Source: DSVZ01 sp964568145
GTDB lineage: Bacteria > Verrucomicrobiota > Verrucomicrobiia > Limisphaerales > J093
NCBI GenBank assembly: GCA_964568145.1
Contig: CAZMOZ010000001.1
Span: 310,001-374,000, forward strand
DNA length: 64,000 nt
Reading direction: 5' to 3'
Shown here: piece after piece, positions 1 through 8,408 of the stretch
How the letters are laid out: every line of letters begins with the position of its first letter
Numbering within the stretch: the stretch's first letter is position 1
The notes under the pieces: model-generated
The model's input: only the letters and a program-made list of their open reading frames with translations
Told to the model about the DNA's origin: nothing
The model's database searches: none
Program-made: the position numbers and the translations under genes

Positions 1-375
1 TCCGGAAGCGGCCGGCGCCTCAGCGAATTTCTGACGCCGCTGCACCAGCGTTTCCTAAACGCCACGCAGCGCCGGCAGCGCGCGTTCGGCGGTGGCGACG
101 CGGAGTTCCTCGAACTTTCGCCCGCAGCGTTGGTGGCGGCGTCGCTCATCAGCCAGGGTTCCATGGGAATGGGCGCGATCATGGGCGGCGCGCGAGCGTT
201 CGTGTACCCGGCGGGCCTTGACCTGGGCGACCTGCTGGAGCGCGGGCAGGCGTTGGTTTTAGCCTGGGACCAGGGGCAGGCGCCGGTGTCCGCGCCGCTG
301 GCGCGCTTCAAGGCGCCGCGGGCCACCAAAAACACCTGGCTGCGGCTGGCCGTGCCGGTCAGCCGGGGAAGCTGA
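1..375 (+). CDS. C-terminal part of an unrecognised protein (5' end outside window)
   Basis: The frame is open from the first base to a TGA at 373-375, so this is the last 124 residues of a gene that begins outside the window. The visible part is rich in Ala, Gly and Leu, has a charged stretch RRQRAFGGG near the left edge and no motif that I recognise. It ends about 40 bases before an ABC transporter ATPase on the same strand and may belong to the same transport operon, but that is inference from position only. No function is assigned. Confidence 0.5.
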   Translation, partial: SGSGRRLSEFLTPLHQRFLNATQRRQRAFGGGDAEFLELSPAALVAASLISQGSMGMGAIMGGARAFVYPAGLDLGDLLERGQALVLAWDQGQAPVSAPLARFKAPRATKNTWLRLAVPVSRGS

Positions 376-416
376 GCCGTGCCACCGCTTTATCCAGAAC
401 TCCGCCTTCGCTGACT

Positions 417-1358
417 ATGGAACCCGCGCCTGCCGTCCAGACCTTCGATCTCACCCGCCTCTACGGCAGCACGGTGGCGGTGAACCAGCTCAACCTCACG
501 GTCAACAAGGCCGACCTCTTCGGCTTCATCGGCTCGAACGGCGCGGGCAAGACCACCACGCTCCGCATCCTCGCCACGTTCCTCGCCCCGTCCGGCGGCA
601 CCGCCACCGTCATGGGCCACGACGTGGTGAAGGACGCCGACGCCGTCCGCCACGTCATCGGCTACATGCCGGACTTCTTCGGCGTGTACAAGGACATGGA
701 GGTGACCGAGTACCTCGACTTCTTCGGCGCCTGCTACAAGATCCCGGCGCGCCAGCGCGAAAAGACGGTCAACGACGTGCTGGAGCTGGTAGGCCTCACC
801 GAGAAGCGCGGCGCGATCATCGGCGCGCTCAGCCGCGGCATGCAGCAGCGCCTCGGCCTGGCGCGCGTGCTCATCCACGACCCGCAGGTGCTGTTGCTCG
901 ACGAGCCGGCCAGCGGCCTTGATCCCCGCGCGCGCATCGAAATGATGGCCATCCTCCAGGAACTCCAGCGCCTGGGCAAAACCATCATCATCTCCTCGCA
1001 CATCCTCAGCGAACTGCAGACCCTGTGCAACCGCGTGGCCATCATCGAAAAGGGCCGGCTCATCTACAGCGGCCCCGTGCAGGGTGTGCGCGACCAGATG
1101 GCCCAGGGCCGCGTCGTGTGGGTGAAGGTCTCCAGTGATTCCGCGCAGGCGGTGCAACTGCTCAAGTCGCACCCCGAGGTGGTGGAAGTGGTGGCGTCCG
1201 ATGGCGCCCTGAAGGTGACGCTCACCAGCCACGAGACCGACCACAGCATCGTGGCCGAGGTGCTGGTCAAGGGCGGGGCGCGCTTGATCGAGTTGCGCGA
1301 GGACGAGCTGGGGCTCGAGGAAGTCTTCCTCCGCGTCACGCGCGGCGAGACGCAGTAA
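417..1358 (+). CDS. ABC transporter ATP-binding protein
   Basis: This 313-residue nucleotide-binding subunit of an ABC exporter hydrolyses ATP at the inner face of the cytoplasmic membrane. It has Walker A (GSNGAGKTT), the ABC signature (LSRGMQQRL), Walker B (VLLLDEPASGLDP) and the switch His (SSH), all in normal order, followed by a C-terminal extension of about 90 residues typical of the CcmA/NatA-like group. The ATG lies 42 bases after the preceding stop. The cognate permease should follow, but only a short frameshifted N-terminal remnant is found at 1438-1590, so the subunit may be orphaned or may work with a permease encoded elsewhere. Confidence 0.93.
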   Translation: MEPAPAVQTFDLTRLYGSTVAVNQLNLTVNKADLFGFIGSNGAGKTTTLRILATFLAPSGGTATVMGHDVVKDADAVRHVIGYMPDFFGVYKDMEVTEYLDFFGACYKIPARQREKTVNDVLELVGLTEKRGAIIGALSRGMQQRLGLARVLIHDPQVLLLDEPASGLDPRARIEMMAILQELQRLGKTIIISSHILSELQTLCNRVAIIEKGRLIYSGPVQGVRDQMAQGRVVWVKVSSDSAQAVQLLKSHPEVVEVVASDGALKVTLTSHETDHSIVAEVLVKGGARLIELREDELGLEEVFLRVTRGETQ

Positions 1359-1437
1359 GCGGGCGTCGCCGGGAACGGGCGGCGGCCGCGTGGTGTCCGC
1401 GGCAGGGCAGGTCAGGGCCGCGGGGAGGACGCAGATT

Positions 1438-1590
1438 ATGGGTGTACTACCAGTCATCGCACGCGAGTTGCGGGCGCAGGCGCGCCAGCCGGCCACCCCT
1501 TGGCTGCGCCGTGGCGGGCGCGGGGGGCTACATCGGGCTGGTCAGTCTGAGTCGAGTCGTTGGTGGCTGTCGCGGCCTGGGTGCGCCTGA
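1438..1590 (+). pseudogene. Remnant of an ABC-2 type permease N-terminus
   Basis: Just after the ATPase an ATG opens the peptide MGVLPVIARELRAQARQP, which has the look of the cytosolic N-terminus of ABC-2 permeases that follow this kind of ATPase (MxLLPIxxRELRxxxRxxxTYWxR). Near 1511 the homologous reading slips by one base: the hydrophobic continuation VAGAGGYIGLVSLSR is in the next frame. Nothing permease-like remains after about 1590, where repeat A1 begins. The gene therefore seems truncated and frameshifted. Family resemblance is from memory and the segment is short. Confidence 0.45.
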
Positions 1591-1631
1591 ACCGGCAGCT
1601 TCGCCGCCGCGCGTTCGCGGTGCGCTGAATT

Positions 1632-1690
1632 CGAAAACCGAAGTTCGTAGTGGCGCGGGCGACCTCGCCCGCTGAACTTCGGTTTCCGGG
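1632..1690. repeat. Interspersed hairpin repeat, family A copy 1
   Basis: The ends form an inverted repeat (AAACCGAAGTT near the left end and AACTTCGGTTT near the right end) around a GC-rich core with its own small palindrome (GGGCGACCTCGCCC). The same ends recur at 19048, 21271, 24475, 27080, 36019 and 44981. Here the element lies where the decayed toxin frame would have ended, so that frame reads through it. It may act as a transcript-end hairpin, but no T-run follows. Confidence 0.75.
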
Positions 1691-1724
1691 CTGAAGCCGA
1701 CGGCCGGGGCCGCTTGTGGTACAT

Positions 1725-2047
1725 CAGCCCGAGCCAGGCCTTGAGTTCGGTTTCCAGCGCAGTCCGGTCTGGCGGCGAAAGAAATCCCAGAGACTTCACC
1801 GCGAGCCGGTCTCCGATCGCGGCGATCCGGGACTTGATGCCGCATGGGACGTTCAAGCCTGCGGAACGCCCGTCGCGCAGCGTCACGTCGGTGTTTCGCC
1901 GTTGGGATGAGATGGTGCGACAAACAGATCGCCCGGATGCCGGCTGAGGCCGATGACCACCGCGGGCCGGACCTTCTGGCTGCTCAAATCGGAGAACGGA
2001 ATCGGCAGCAGGATGACTTCACTGCGGGCGAAGCTCATTGAAGACAT
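1725..2047 (-). pseudogene. MazF/PemK-like toxin, frameshifted
   Basis: The N-terminal half reads SEVILLPIPFSDLSSQKVRP, then AVVIG and GDLFVAP, the beta-barrel start of type II MazF/PemK mRNA interferases. It stops at 1883. Adding one base near 1913 joins it to LRDGRSAGLNVPCGIKSR and LSPPDRTALETELKAWLGL in the next frame, which fits the C-terminal half of the family (about 110 residues). So one deleted base separates two good halves. The start is ATG at 2047 or 2038, overlapping the end of the antitoxin remnant, as is usual in such operons. Either the gene is dead or the assembly has an error in a C/G-rich run. Confidence 0.7.
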
Positions 2048-2301
2048 CGTCGGCCCGCGTTGTTCCAGACCCGGGTGAGCGTGTCCTCGGAAAGCTTGAG
2101 CCAGGCGGCGCGGTCTGTTTCGCCCGACAGCTCCGCGCTTTCGACCATGACACGCACACGCGTCTTCTCCGGGAGCGGCAGGGCGGTTAGCAGTTTCAGC
2201 ACGCCGTTCTCGTAAATGGCCTCGATCGTCTTTGTCCCGCTGGCAAGCCATCCACTACCCCGAGCCCTGGCAAGGTCGCCCTCAACGCCAGCCGCGAACA
2301 A
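2019..2301 (-). pseudogene. DUF104/AF2212-like antitoxin, damaged at both ends
   Basis: The core TKTIEAIYENGVLKLLTALP followed by LPEKTRVRVMVES is the DNA-binding/antitoxin family that pairs with MazF or VapC toxins. The usual ATG before TKTIEA has become GGG; the only in-frame start is a TTG at 2301, which would add 22 unrelated residues. At the C-terminus an extra base in the CCC run at 2054-2056 shifts the frame. Without it the protein would end DDVFNELRPQ at 2019-2021, which is the family ending, and overlap the toxin start. Both genes of this pair therefore carry small lesions. Confidence 0.65.
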
Positions 2302-2311
2302 AGGCAGAGGA

Positions 2312-3421
2312 TCATTCGCGACCTGCCTGACTACGCAGCACCGCGGCCAGCGCCGCCAGTTGCTCCGGCGTGTGCGCGCTCGAAACCGTGAACCGGAAGC
2401 AGCCCGCGGCCGGTCCGGCGGGATAGCCGCGAATCAGGCTCGGAAACACGCCGTGCTCCAGCAACGCCGCTTTCAGCCGGCGCGTGGCGGCCAGGCTGGC
2501 GGGCGGCAACGCCAGGATCGGCGCGGGATTGTCCGGCACAGACAGGCCGCCCGCGCGCGCGGCGGCTTTGAGTTGGGCGGTGTTGGCCCGCAGCCGCTCG
2601 CGCATGGCGGCGACCGTCTGGATCAGGCGCCCGGCGGTCCGGGCGGCGGCGATGACCGGCAACGGCGGCGGGGTGCTGCCGGCAAACCAGTGGTTGTGCG
2701 AGACGATCCGTTCGAGCAAGGCGCGGCTGCCCAGCACCACGCCGCCGAACGCGCCAAATGCTTTGCTAAGCGTGGCCGTGCGGAGGATCCGCCGGTCCGC
2801 CACGCCGAAATGCTCCAGCGTGCCGCGCCCGCCCCGACCGAGCACGCCGGCCGCGTGGGCCTCGTCAAGCAGCAGCAGGCCGCGGCGCGGCAGCATTTGG
2901 AGCAGGTCCGGCAGCGGCGCCAGGCTGCCGTCGTGCGCGAACACGCCGTCGGTGAGCACCAGCGGCCGGGCGTTCGCCGGCAGGCGCCGAAACTGTCGCC
3001 GCAGGTCCGCGGCGTCGCCGTGGGCGTATTCGCGCACCGGGCAGTCCAGCCACAGCGCCGCCTCGCGCAGGCTGGGATGCGTCCGCGCATCAAGAAAGGC
3101 GTGGGTGATCCCGCCGGCGAGGGCTTGGGCCGCGATGGGGTTGGCCGCGTAACCGGCGTGAACCAGCAACGCGGCGGGCGCGGCAAGGAATTCCGCCAGC
3201 CAGGCCTCGAGTTCCTCGTAAAGCGGATGGTTGCCGGTGGTGAGCCGCGAGGCAGCCACGCTCAGCCCCTCGTGCTCCAGGACTTCGCGCGCGGCGGCCA
3301 GCACGGCGGGATGGCGGCTCAGACGGTGGTAATCGCTCCCGGCGAAGAAAGCCAGCCGCCGGCCGGCCCGTTCGACTTGCGTGCGGCCCACCAGCCGCAG
3401 CGGCCCGGGCAAGGCCTTCAT
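2312..3421 (-). CDS. PLP-dependent AONS-like acyltransferase (BioF/KBL family)
   Basis: This 369-residue protein belongs to the alpha-oxoamine synthase family (8-amino-7-oxononanoate synthase, 2-amino-3-ketobutyrate CoA ligase), which condenses an amino acid with an acyl-CoA. Visible marks are GLSVAASRLTTGNHPLYEELE (residues 52-72), LLLLDEAHAAGVLG with Asp186 and His189, and TATLSKAFGAFGG with the PLP Lys220. The ATG at 3421 overlaps the stop of the upstream gene by four bases (ATGA). The N-terminus is shorter than in BioF (about 385-400 residues). No other biotin genes are nearby, so I leave the substrate open rather than call it bioF. Confidence 0.85.
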   Translation of the reverse strand: MKALPGPLRLVGRTQVERAGRRLAFFAGSDYHRLSRHPAVLAAAREVLEHEGLSVAASRLTTGNHPLYEELEAWLAEFLAAPAALLVHAGYAANPIAAQALAGGITHAFLDARTHPSLREAALWLDCPVREYAHGDAADLRRQFRRLPANARPLVLTDGVFAHDGSLAPLPDLLQMLPRRGLLLLDEAHAAGVLGRGGRGTLEHFGVADRRILRTATLSKAFGAFGGVVLGSRALLERIVSHNHWFAGSTPPPLPVIAAARTAGRLIQTVAAMRERLRANTAQLKAAARAGGLSVPDNPAPILALPPASLAATRRLKAALLEHGVFPSLIRGYPAGPAAGCFRFTVSSAHTPEQLAALAAVLRSQAGRE

Positions 3422-4371
3422 GCAAAGCTGACACCCGCCGCCTGGGCCACCGCGCGGATGTGCTCCGCACCCTGGCGGTATTCGGCGGCGCCGGCCAGGT
3501 GTTCGAGCATCAAGGGCGGCTGGTGGGGCAGGGCGGCGAGCCGCCGCAGATAAGTCGCGTAGTCGAGTTTGCCCCGACCGGGGATCACCTCCCGGAAATG
3601 CACGTTCATCTCCACCTCCCAGGCCAGATCCTTGGCGTGGCAGCTCACGATCCAGCGGCCCAGCTTGTCGCAGCATTCGTTGAGTAGCTCCGCGTTGCGG
3701 TAAAACCGGGCGGGCGAGTTGATCAGGTTGCACGGGTCGAGGTGGACGGCGAAGGCTTTGCGGTCCACCGCGCGGATCATCTTGAGGTACGCGTCCGGGC
3801 TGTCGGGCAGCGCCCAGCCCATCATTTCGTAGGCGAACTTCGCGCGGCGCGGCTTGACCGCGTCAATGATCTTGCGGGCGTTCTCCACCGCGGCGTCAAA
3901 GAAGCGCGGGGACAGGTTGTCGGGATGCGGCCCGTACCAGATCTGTTCGTTGAACGAGCCGGCGATGTCCACGCAGCACAACGCGCCCACCTCCTCGGCC
4001 AGGGCCAGGCCCTCGGTGACGGTGCGCAGGTTGGCCGCGCGCTTCTGCGGGTCGGCGTCGAGCAGATTGACCCAGCGTCCCACCTCGGCGATGACCACGT
4101 TTTGCCGGGTGAAGGCTTCTCTAACGGCTTTGATCCGTGCCGCGTCTTGCAGCGTCAGGGTGGGGCAGTAAGCGGCAGCGTAGCCCAACTCGCGGTGCGC
4201 CCGCGCCAGCGCCGCGGGGTCGGCTGGCGCGTCAAACACCGGGCCGCCCAGGCGGATGGCTTGGGCCGGCTTGCGTTCACCGCCGGCCGCGCGGGCAACC
4301 GGGGCAAGGCCGGCAACCGCGGCGGCGGCGAACGAGCGCTGGAGAAAATCGCGTCGGGTGAGTGGCTGCAT
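3418..4371 (-). CDS. Tat-exported sugar phosphate isomerase/epimerase-like TIM barrel
   Basis: The start MQPLTRRDFLQRSFAAAAVA is a twin-arginine signal (RRDFLQ) followed by a hydrophobic stretch ending in ARAAGG. The mature part is an AP-endonuclease-2-type TIM barrel: VIAEVGRW, AYEMMGW, HLDPCNLIN, SCHAKDL and MLEHL supply the Glu, Asp and His ligands expected for a divalent metal site. The length is 317 residues. A longer frame with an ATG at 4407 exists, but the Tat signal makes 4371 the better start. The gene overlaps the downstream AONS-like gene by four bases, so the two are probably translated together. The sugar substrate is unknown. Confidence 0.85.
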   Translation of the reverse strand: MQPLTRRDFLQRSFAAAAVAGLAPVARAAGGERKPAQAIRLGGPVFDAPADPAALARAHRELGYAAAYCPTLTLQDAARIKAVREAFTRQNVVIAEVGRWVNLLDADPQKRAANLRTVTEGLALAEEVGALCCVDIAGSFNEQIWYGPHPDNLSPRFFDAAVENARKIIDAVKPRRAKFAYEMMGWALPDSPDAYLKMIRAVDRKAFAVHLDPCNLINSPARFYRNAELLNECCDKLGRWIVSCHAKDLAWEVEMNVHFREVIPGRGKLDYATYLRRLAALPHQPPLMLEHLAGAAEYRQGAEHIRAVAQAAGVSFA

Positions 4372-4425
4372 GCGGCGGAGCCTAGCGGGTGGGCGGGCGG
4401 GGGGCAAGGTCGGGCCGGTGAAACA

Positions 4426-4457
4426 AAACGGCCGGCGGCTTGCGCCGCCGACCGTTT
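4426..4457 (-). terminator. Rho-independent terminator after the HMA gene
   Basis: AAACGG and CGGCGGC (4426-4439) pair with GCCGCCG and CCGTTT (4444-4457), with one C/A mismatch and a 4-base loop. Read on the minus strand, the hairpin is followed by a T-rich tract (TTTTGTTT). It lies 27 bases past the stop of the HMA protein and before the start of the TIM-barrel gene, so it should separate the two transcripts. Confidence 0.8.
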
Positions 4458-4484
4458 GATGGGCAGGGTTGTGCGAGAAGCTCG

Positions 4485-5087
4485 TTACTGGACGACCTTG
4501 AAGCCGGTTGAGTCAATCGCGGCCAGGATGTCCTTGCGCGAGACCTTGGCGGGATCGAACGTGACCACGGCCTGCTTGGATTCGTGGCAGACCTTCTGCT
4601 CGGTCACGCCTTTCACGGCGGCGAGCTTCTTGCCCACCTTGTCCGAGCAGGCGCCACAAGACATCCCGTCCACCTTCAGGGCGATGGTCTCCGCCTCGAC
4701 CTTGAAGCCGGCGTTGCGGATGGCCGCGATCACCTGCTCGTCCTTCACCTTGGCGGGATCGAAGGCGACCTTGGCGATCTTCGACTGCGCGCAGGCCGAG
4801 AGCTCGACCACGCCGTCAATTTCCTTCAGCGCCTTGGTGAGCTTGGTTTCGCAGGCGCCGCAGGTCATGCCGCTGACCTTGTAGTCCGCCCGCATGAGCT
4901 TGTCGTTCTTTGCGGCCGCCCTGGCGGTGGCGCCGGTGGCCGGGCAGCACTCGCCCGCCTTGGCCTCGGCGCTGGCGGGACAGGTGTTCTTTGCGGCCTG
5001 TTGACATTCTTCACCACCCGCCACGACCAAGGTCGGCAAGGCGGCAACAGTGACGACGGTCAGGAGGTTTTTCAGCAGAGTACGCAT
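4485..5087 (-). CDS. Exported protein with two heavy-metal-associated (HMA) domains
   Basis: This 200-residue protein has a signal peptide (residues 1-23, LLTVVTVAALPTLVVAGG), a Cys-containing linker (Cys28, Cys36, Cys47, Cys48) and two HMA ferredoxin-like domains. Their metal sites are GMTCGACE (Cys76, Cys79) and GMSCGACS (Cys144, Cys147). HMA domains bind Cu(I), Zn or Hg and are usually cytosolic; here the pair appears to be exported. No copper ATPase or regulator is adjacent, and the gene seems monocistronic with its own terminator. A role as a periplasmic metal scavenger or carrier is inference. Confidence 0.85.
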   Translation of the reverse strand: MRTLLKNLLTVVTVAALPTLVVAGGEECQQAAKNTCPASAEAKAGECCPATGATARAAAKNDKLMRADYKVSGMTCGACETKLTKALKEIDGVVELSACAQSKIAKVAFDPAKVKDEQVIAAIRNAGFKVEAETIALKVDGMSCGACSDKVGKKLAAVKGVTEQKVCHESKQAVVTFDPAKVSRKDILAAIDSTGFKVVQ

Positions 5088-5241
5088 AGGTTTCTCGGTG
5101 TTGTTGCTTTTGTTTCAGTTTTGGCTCCCCGGCCGCTGGACGCGGCGAAGGCGCATTTTACTAATTCGACATTTCAGCCATCGCGATGTTCAAAAAGTGG
5201 CAAGCGTTTCCCGGCTTGTCAACCCCGGGAAACCGGCCGCC

Positions 5242-6492
5242 TCAATCCGGTCGCAGAAAACGCTCCGCCGCCAGGTCGGCGAAGCGCAGTCCCCGGGCGG
5301 TGAGCCGGAAGCCGTCCGGGGACGACTCGCCGAAGGCTTGCGCTTCCAGCCAGGCGATGTCCGCCGCCCATTCCTGGCGGAGATCGAAGCCGGTCAGCCG
5401 CGCGAAGTCGGCAAACGGCCAGCCCGCGACCATGCGCAGTCCGAAGCCCGCGGCCTCGCCGGCCCGGGCCAGCGGCGACAGCGCTTCGCGCAAATCGTGG
5501 GCTCGCCGGCCTTGTGCGAGGCTTTCGCAGTACCGGACCGTGTTGGCGGGGTTGCGGGTGCGGATGCCGCGCACATAACTGGTCGCACTGGAACCCAGCC
5601 CGTAAAACGAGCCGGCGCGCCAGTAATTCACGTTGTGCAGACACGCGTGGTCCGGCACGGCGGTGCCCGGCGGGCCGGTGTGACGGGCGAAATTTGCCAC
5701 CTCGTACTGCCGGTAGCCGGCCTGCGCCGCCGCGGCGAGCAGTTCCTCGTACATGGCGCAGGCCAGGTCTTCGTCCACGTCGAACCGGCCCGCCTGGAGT
5801 TGCGCGTACAGCGCCGTGTCTTCCTCGTAGATGACCTCGTAGCTGGACAGATGCTCGCTGCCCAGCGCCAGCGCCTCGCCCAACGTGTCCCGCCACATCG
5901 CCAGCGTCAGGCCCGGGATGGCGAACATGAGGTCGAGATTCACGTTGTCGAAGCCGGCGGCCCGCAGGATGGCGAAGGAGTCGAAGACCTGCGCGCGGCT
6001 GTGAATCCGCCCGAGCCGGTCGAGCAAGGCTTCGTCCAGCGACTGCACGCCCAGGGAAATGCGGTTCACGCCGAAATCGCGGAACAGCCGGGCCTTGTCC
6101 GGCGACACCGTGGCGGGGTTGCACTCGATCGTGAATTCGTCCGCGCCCAGCAGGTTCAACCGTTCCATGTGCCGGAGCAGTCTTTCCCAGTGCCGCAGCG
6201 GCAGCAGCGACGGGGTGCCGCCGCCGAAGAAAATGGTGCGCGGGCGCAGGTCGTCGGCCACCAGCTCCAGCTCGCGACACAGCGCGGCCACGTAGCGGTC
6301 CATCAAATCGCCGCGCGGCACCTCCGAGTAAAAAGCGCAGTACTCGCACTTGTGGGCGCAAAACGGCACGTGCGCGTACAGGTGCCGCACGACCGGCTCC
6401 CAGACGACGCGGCCTTCCCGCAACGTGGCTGGCGCGGGCGCCGGCGGGGGCTCGCCGGCCGGTTTATTCAAGGCATCAGGGTGGGCGGACAT
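5242..6492 (-). CDS. hemW: Radical SAM heme chaperone HemW
   Basis: This 416-residue protein of the coproporphyrinogen-III-oxidase-like radical SAM family carries the [4Fe-4S] motif HVPFCAHKCEYCAF (Cys45, Cys49, Cys52) in the CxxxCxxC spacing. FFGGGTPS, TIECNP and the RISLGVQSLDE segment follow in the usual order, and a C-terminal HemW domain is present. HemW binds heme and delivers it to respiratory proteins; it is often mislabelled hemN. The ATG at 6492 is chosen because the longer frame upstream overlaps the neighbouring gene and has no family similarity. The C-terminal region matches HemW better than HemN. Confidence 0.9.
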   Translation of the reverse strand: MSAHPDALNKPAGEPPPAPAPATLREGRVVWEPVVRHLYAHVPFCAHKCEYCAFYSEVPRGDLMDRYVAALCRELELVADDLRPRTIFFGGGTPSLLPLRHWERLLRHMERLNLLGADEFTIECNPATVSPDKARLFRDFGVNRISLGVQSLDEALLDRLGRIHSRAQVFDSFAILRAAGFDNVNLDLMFAIPGLTLAMWRDTLGEALALGSEHLSSYEVIYEEDTALYAQLQAGRFDVDEDLACAMYEELLAAAAQAGYRQYEVANFARHTGPPGTAVPDHACLHNVNYWRAGSFYGLGSSATSYVRGIRTRNPANTVRYCESLAQGRRAHDLREALSPLARAGEAAGFGLRMVAGWPFADFARLTGFDLRQEWAADIAWLEAQAFGESSPDGFRLTARGLRFADLAAERFLRPD

Positions 6493-6530
6493 CACTTGCG
6501 CAGCAAATGAACCGCACCGTTCGAGCCGGA

Positions 6531-7190
6531 TCAAGCGGCCGCGCCCAGCGGGAAGGTGGCCAGCACGCTGTACACCGCGCCATCCGGCTGCAGGACGCTC
6601 TTGAACAACCGCACGGCATTCACCCGCCACGCGGCCGGCGGCAGCGCGGGTGCGCGGGCAATCAGGTCACCCAACGCGCGGGCGGTCCGGGCATCGCGGG
6701 CGGTCACACGACCCAGCGTCAGGTGCGGGTGAAAGTCCCGTTCCTCGCGGTGTTCACCGAAGCCGGCCGCGGCGATCGCGACGCGTTGTTGAAGATCGCG
6801 CAACGCCTCTAGGTCGCCGCGCAGACCCAGCCAGATCACGCGCGGCGCGGCCAGCGAGGGGAACGCGCCGGCGGCGTCCAGTTCGAGCGAGAACCCGGCG
6901 CACCCGGCCAGCGCCGCAGCCACGCCCCGCGTCAATTCGGGAACCTGCGCCACCGGCACGTTGCCGAGAAAGCACAGCGTGAGATGGCATTGCTCCGGCC
7001 GGGTCCAGCGCACGGCCTGGCGCGGCGCAGCCGTGGCGAGGCGATCCTGCCGCTCGCGCAACGCGGCGAGCGCCGCTTCGCCCAACTCGACCGCCACGAA
7101 GGCGCGGAGGGCGGCGCTTGCGGCCAAGGCTGGAACCTCCGGGTTCACGGCAGACGCTGGCCCAGCGCGGCCTCCATCAAGCGGTACCAT
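6531..7190 (-). CDS. thpR: RNA 2',3'-cyclic phosphodiesterase (2H family)
   Basis: The protein has the two HxTx motifs of the 2H phosphoesterase fold: HLTL at residues 69-72 and HLTL at 156-159. They act on the 2',3'-cyclic phosphate of RNA ends; the family was earlier called 2'-5' RNA ligase. Length is about 180-220 residues. The ATG at 7190 overlaps the end of the aldo/keto reductase gene by 46 bases. A TTG at 7127 would avoid the overlap and starts close to the family's usual LRAFVAVEL beginning, so the true start is uncertain. Confidence 0.85.
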   Translation of the reverse strand: MVPLDGGRAGPASAVNPEVPALAASAALRAFVAVELGEAALAALRERQDRLATAAPRQAVRWTRPEQCHLTLCFLGNVPVAQVPELTRGVAAALAGCAGFSLELDAAGAFPSLAAPRVIWLGLRGDLEALRDLQQRVAIAAAGFGEHREERDFHPHLTLGRVTARDARTARALGDLIARAPALPPAAWRVNAVRLFKSVLQPDGAVYSVLATFPLGAAA

Positions 7191-8089
7191 TCCGGGCGGG
7201 TCAGTTCGAGGTCAGCGGCCTGGGCGGCTTCGCGCAACCGGTCTGGATTGGTCGTGCCCACGATGGGCTGGATGCCGCCGGGGTGGCGGCACAGCCAGGC
7301 CAAGGCCACCGCCGAGCGGCTCACGCCGCGCTCGCGCGAGAGCGCTTCGAGGGCGTCGTTCAGCTTGGCCTTGCGCGCGTGGTGGGGGTCGTTCATCGCG
7401 GCACCGATGCGCCCGCCCAAGATGCCGCCGGCGAGCGGGCTCCAAGCCATCGGCGTGATGCCTTCGGCCAGGCATTGATCCAGCGTGCCGTCGAAGAACG
7501 GCTCGGTGTGCAGCAGGTTGATCTCGATTTGATGCGCGACCAGCGGCATCGGACAGGCCTTTTGCAGCAGCGCGACCTGCGACGGCCGGAAGTTGCTGAC
7601 GCCAAACTCGCGCACTTTGCCGGCCTGCTTCAACTGGCTGAACGCCCGCGCCACCTCCTCCGGTTCGCACAGGAAGTCGGGCCGGTGCAACTGGTACAGG
7701 TCAATCGTCTCCACGCCCAGCCGCCGCAAGGAACCCTCGCAGGACGCCACGATGTGTTCTGCGGAAAAATCGTACCGGTACGGCGCACCGGGTTCGGGAT
7801 CGCCGGCGAAACGGATGCCGCACTTGGTGGCGATGAGGATCCGCTCGCGCATGCCGGAGACCTTCTTCAGCACCTCGCCCAGGATGCTCTCCGCCACGCC
7901 ATGGCAGTAGATGTCCGCGTGGTCGAACAGCGTGAACCCCAGTTCGTAAGCGGCGATCGCGGCGGCCTGGCCGGCGGCGCGGCGCTCCGGTGTGACGTGA
8001 TCCGGCTCCCACGTGCCGGCCAGACGCCAGCAGCCGTAAGCGAGGACGCTGCATTCCAGGTTGGATTTCCCGATCTTGATTGTCTTCAT
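7145..8089 (-). CDS. Aldo/keto reductase
   Basis: This 314-residue NADPH-dependent oxidoreductase is a TIM barrel. The catalytic tetrad is visible as FDHADIY (Asp and Tyr), IATKCG (Lys) and YQLHRPD (His). The phosphate-binding end has IVGTTNPDR. The sequence resembles the YdhF/Tas-like group. The ATG at 8089 starts MKTIKIGKSNLECSVLAYG, which fits the family N-terminus; 97 residues of upstream open frame come from repeat B1 and are not part of the gene. It probably shares a transcript with thpR and hemW. The natural substrate cannot be told. Confidence 0.9.
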   Translation of the reverse strand: MKTIKIGKSNLECSVLAYGCWRLAGTWEPDHVTPERRAAGQAAAIAAYELGFTLFDHADIYCHGVAESILGEVLKKVSGMRERILIATKCGIRFAGDPEPGAPYRYDFSAEHIVASCEGSLRRLGVETIDLYQLHRPDFLCEPEEVARAFSQLKQAGKVREFGVSNFRPSQVALLQKACPMPLVAHQIEINLLHTEPFFDGTLDQCLAEGITPMAWSPLAGGILGGRIGAAMNDPHHARKAKLNDALEALSRERGVSRSAVALAWLCRHPGGIQPIVGTTNPDRLREAAQAADLELTRPEWYRLMEAALGQRLP

Positions 8090-8170
8090 GGCGGTGAATT
8101 GGCCCGACCTTAGTTGGCCGCGGGGCAACTGCGAAAGCGATTTCGCGCGCCCGGCACAGCAAGGGGCTCG

Positions 8171-8360
8171 GCTCACTTTTGTGCCGCTCCGGCCTTGACG
8201 GGTGGGGCGAGACTCTGTCGAGCCCGGACCTTCCGGGACAGCGATCGTCAGACCGCAGCCCCGCGGGCGGGTCGCCCGCACCCCGGCCCCGGCGAGGTCG
8301 CCTGGGCCACTACGGCCTGCCCGCTGCCGTCGCGATTTGAGACGCGCCCGGCACGGCAGC
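8171..8360 (+). repeat. Interspersed repeat, family B copy 1
   Basis: This copy fills most of the gap 8090-8408. Its left part carries GGTGGGGCGAGACTCTGTCG and its right part GGCGAGGTCGCCTGGGCCACTACGGCC, ending in a segment like GCGATTTGAGACGCGCCCGG. The same order of blocks is found at 30181 and 33549 and, inverted, at 59311, with fragments at 18900 and 20975. It contains small nested palindromes (GCGGGCGGGTCGCCCGC). No gene is seen in the gap. Confidence 0.8.
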
Positions 8361-8408
8361 GTCTGGCCGGTTAGCCCCAATTCAAAAAAACCAGCAGGGT
8401 AGGGGGCT

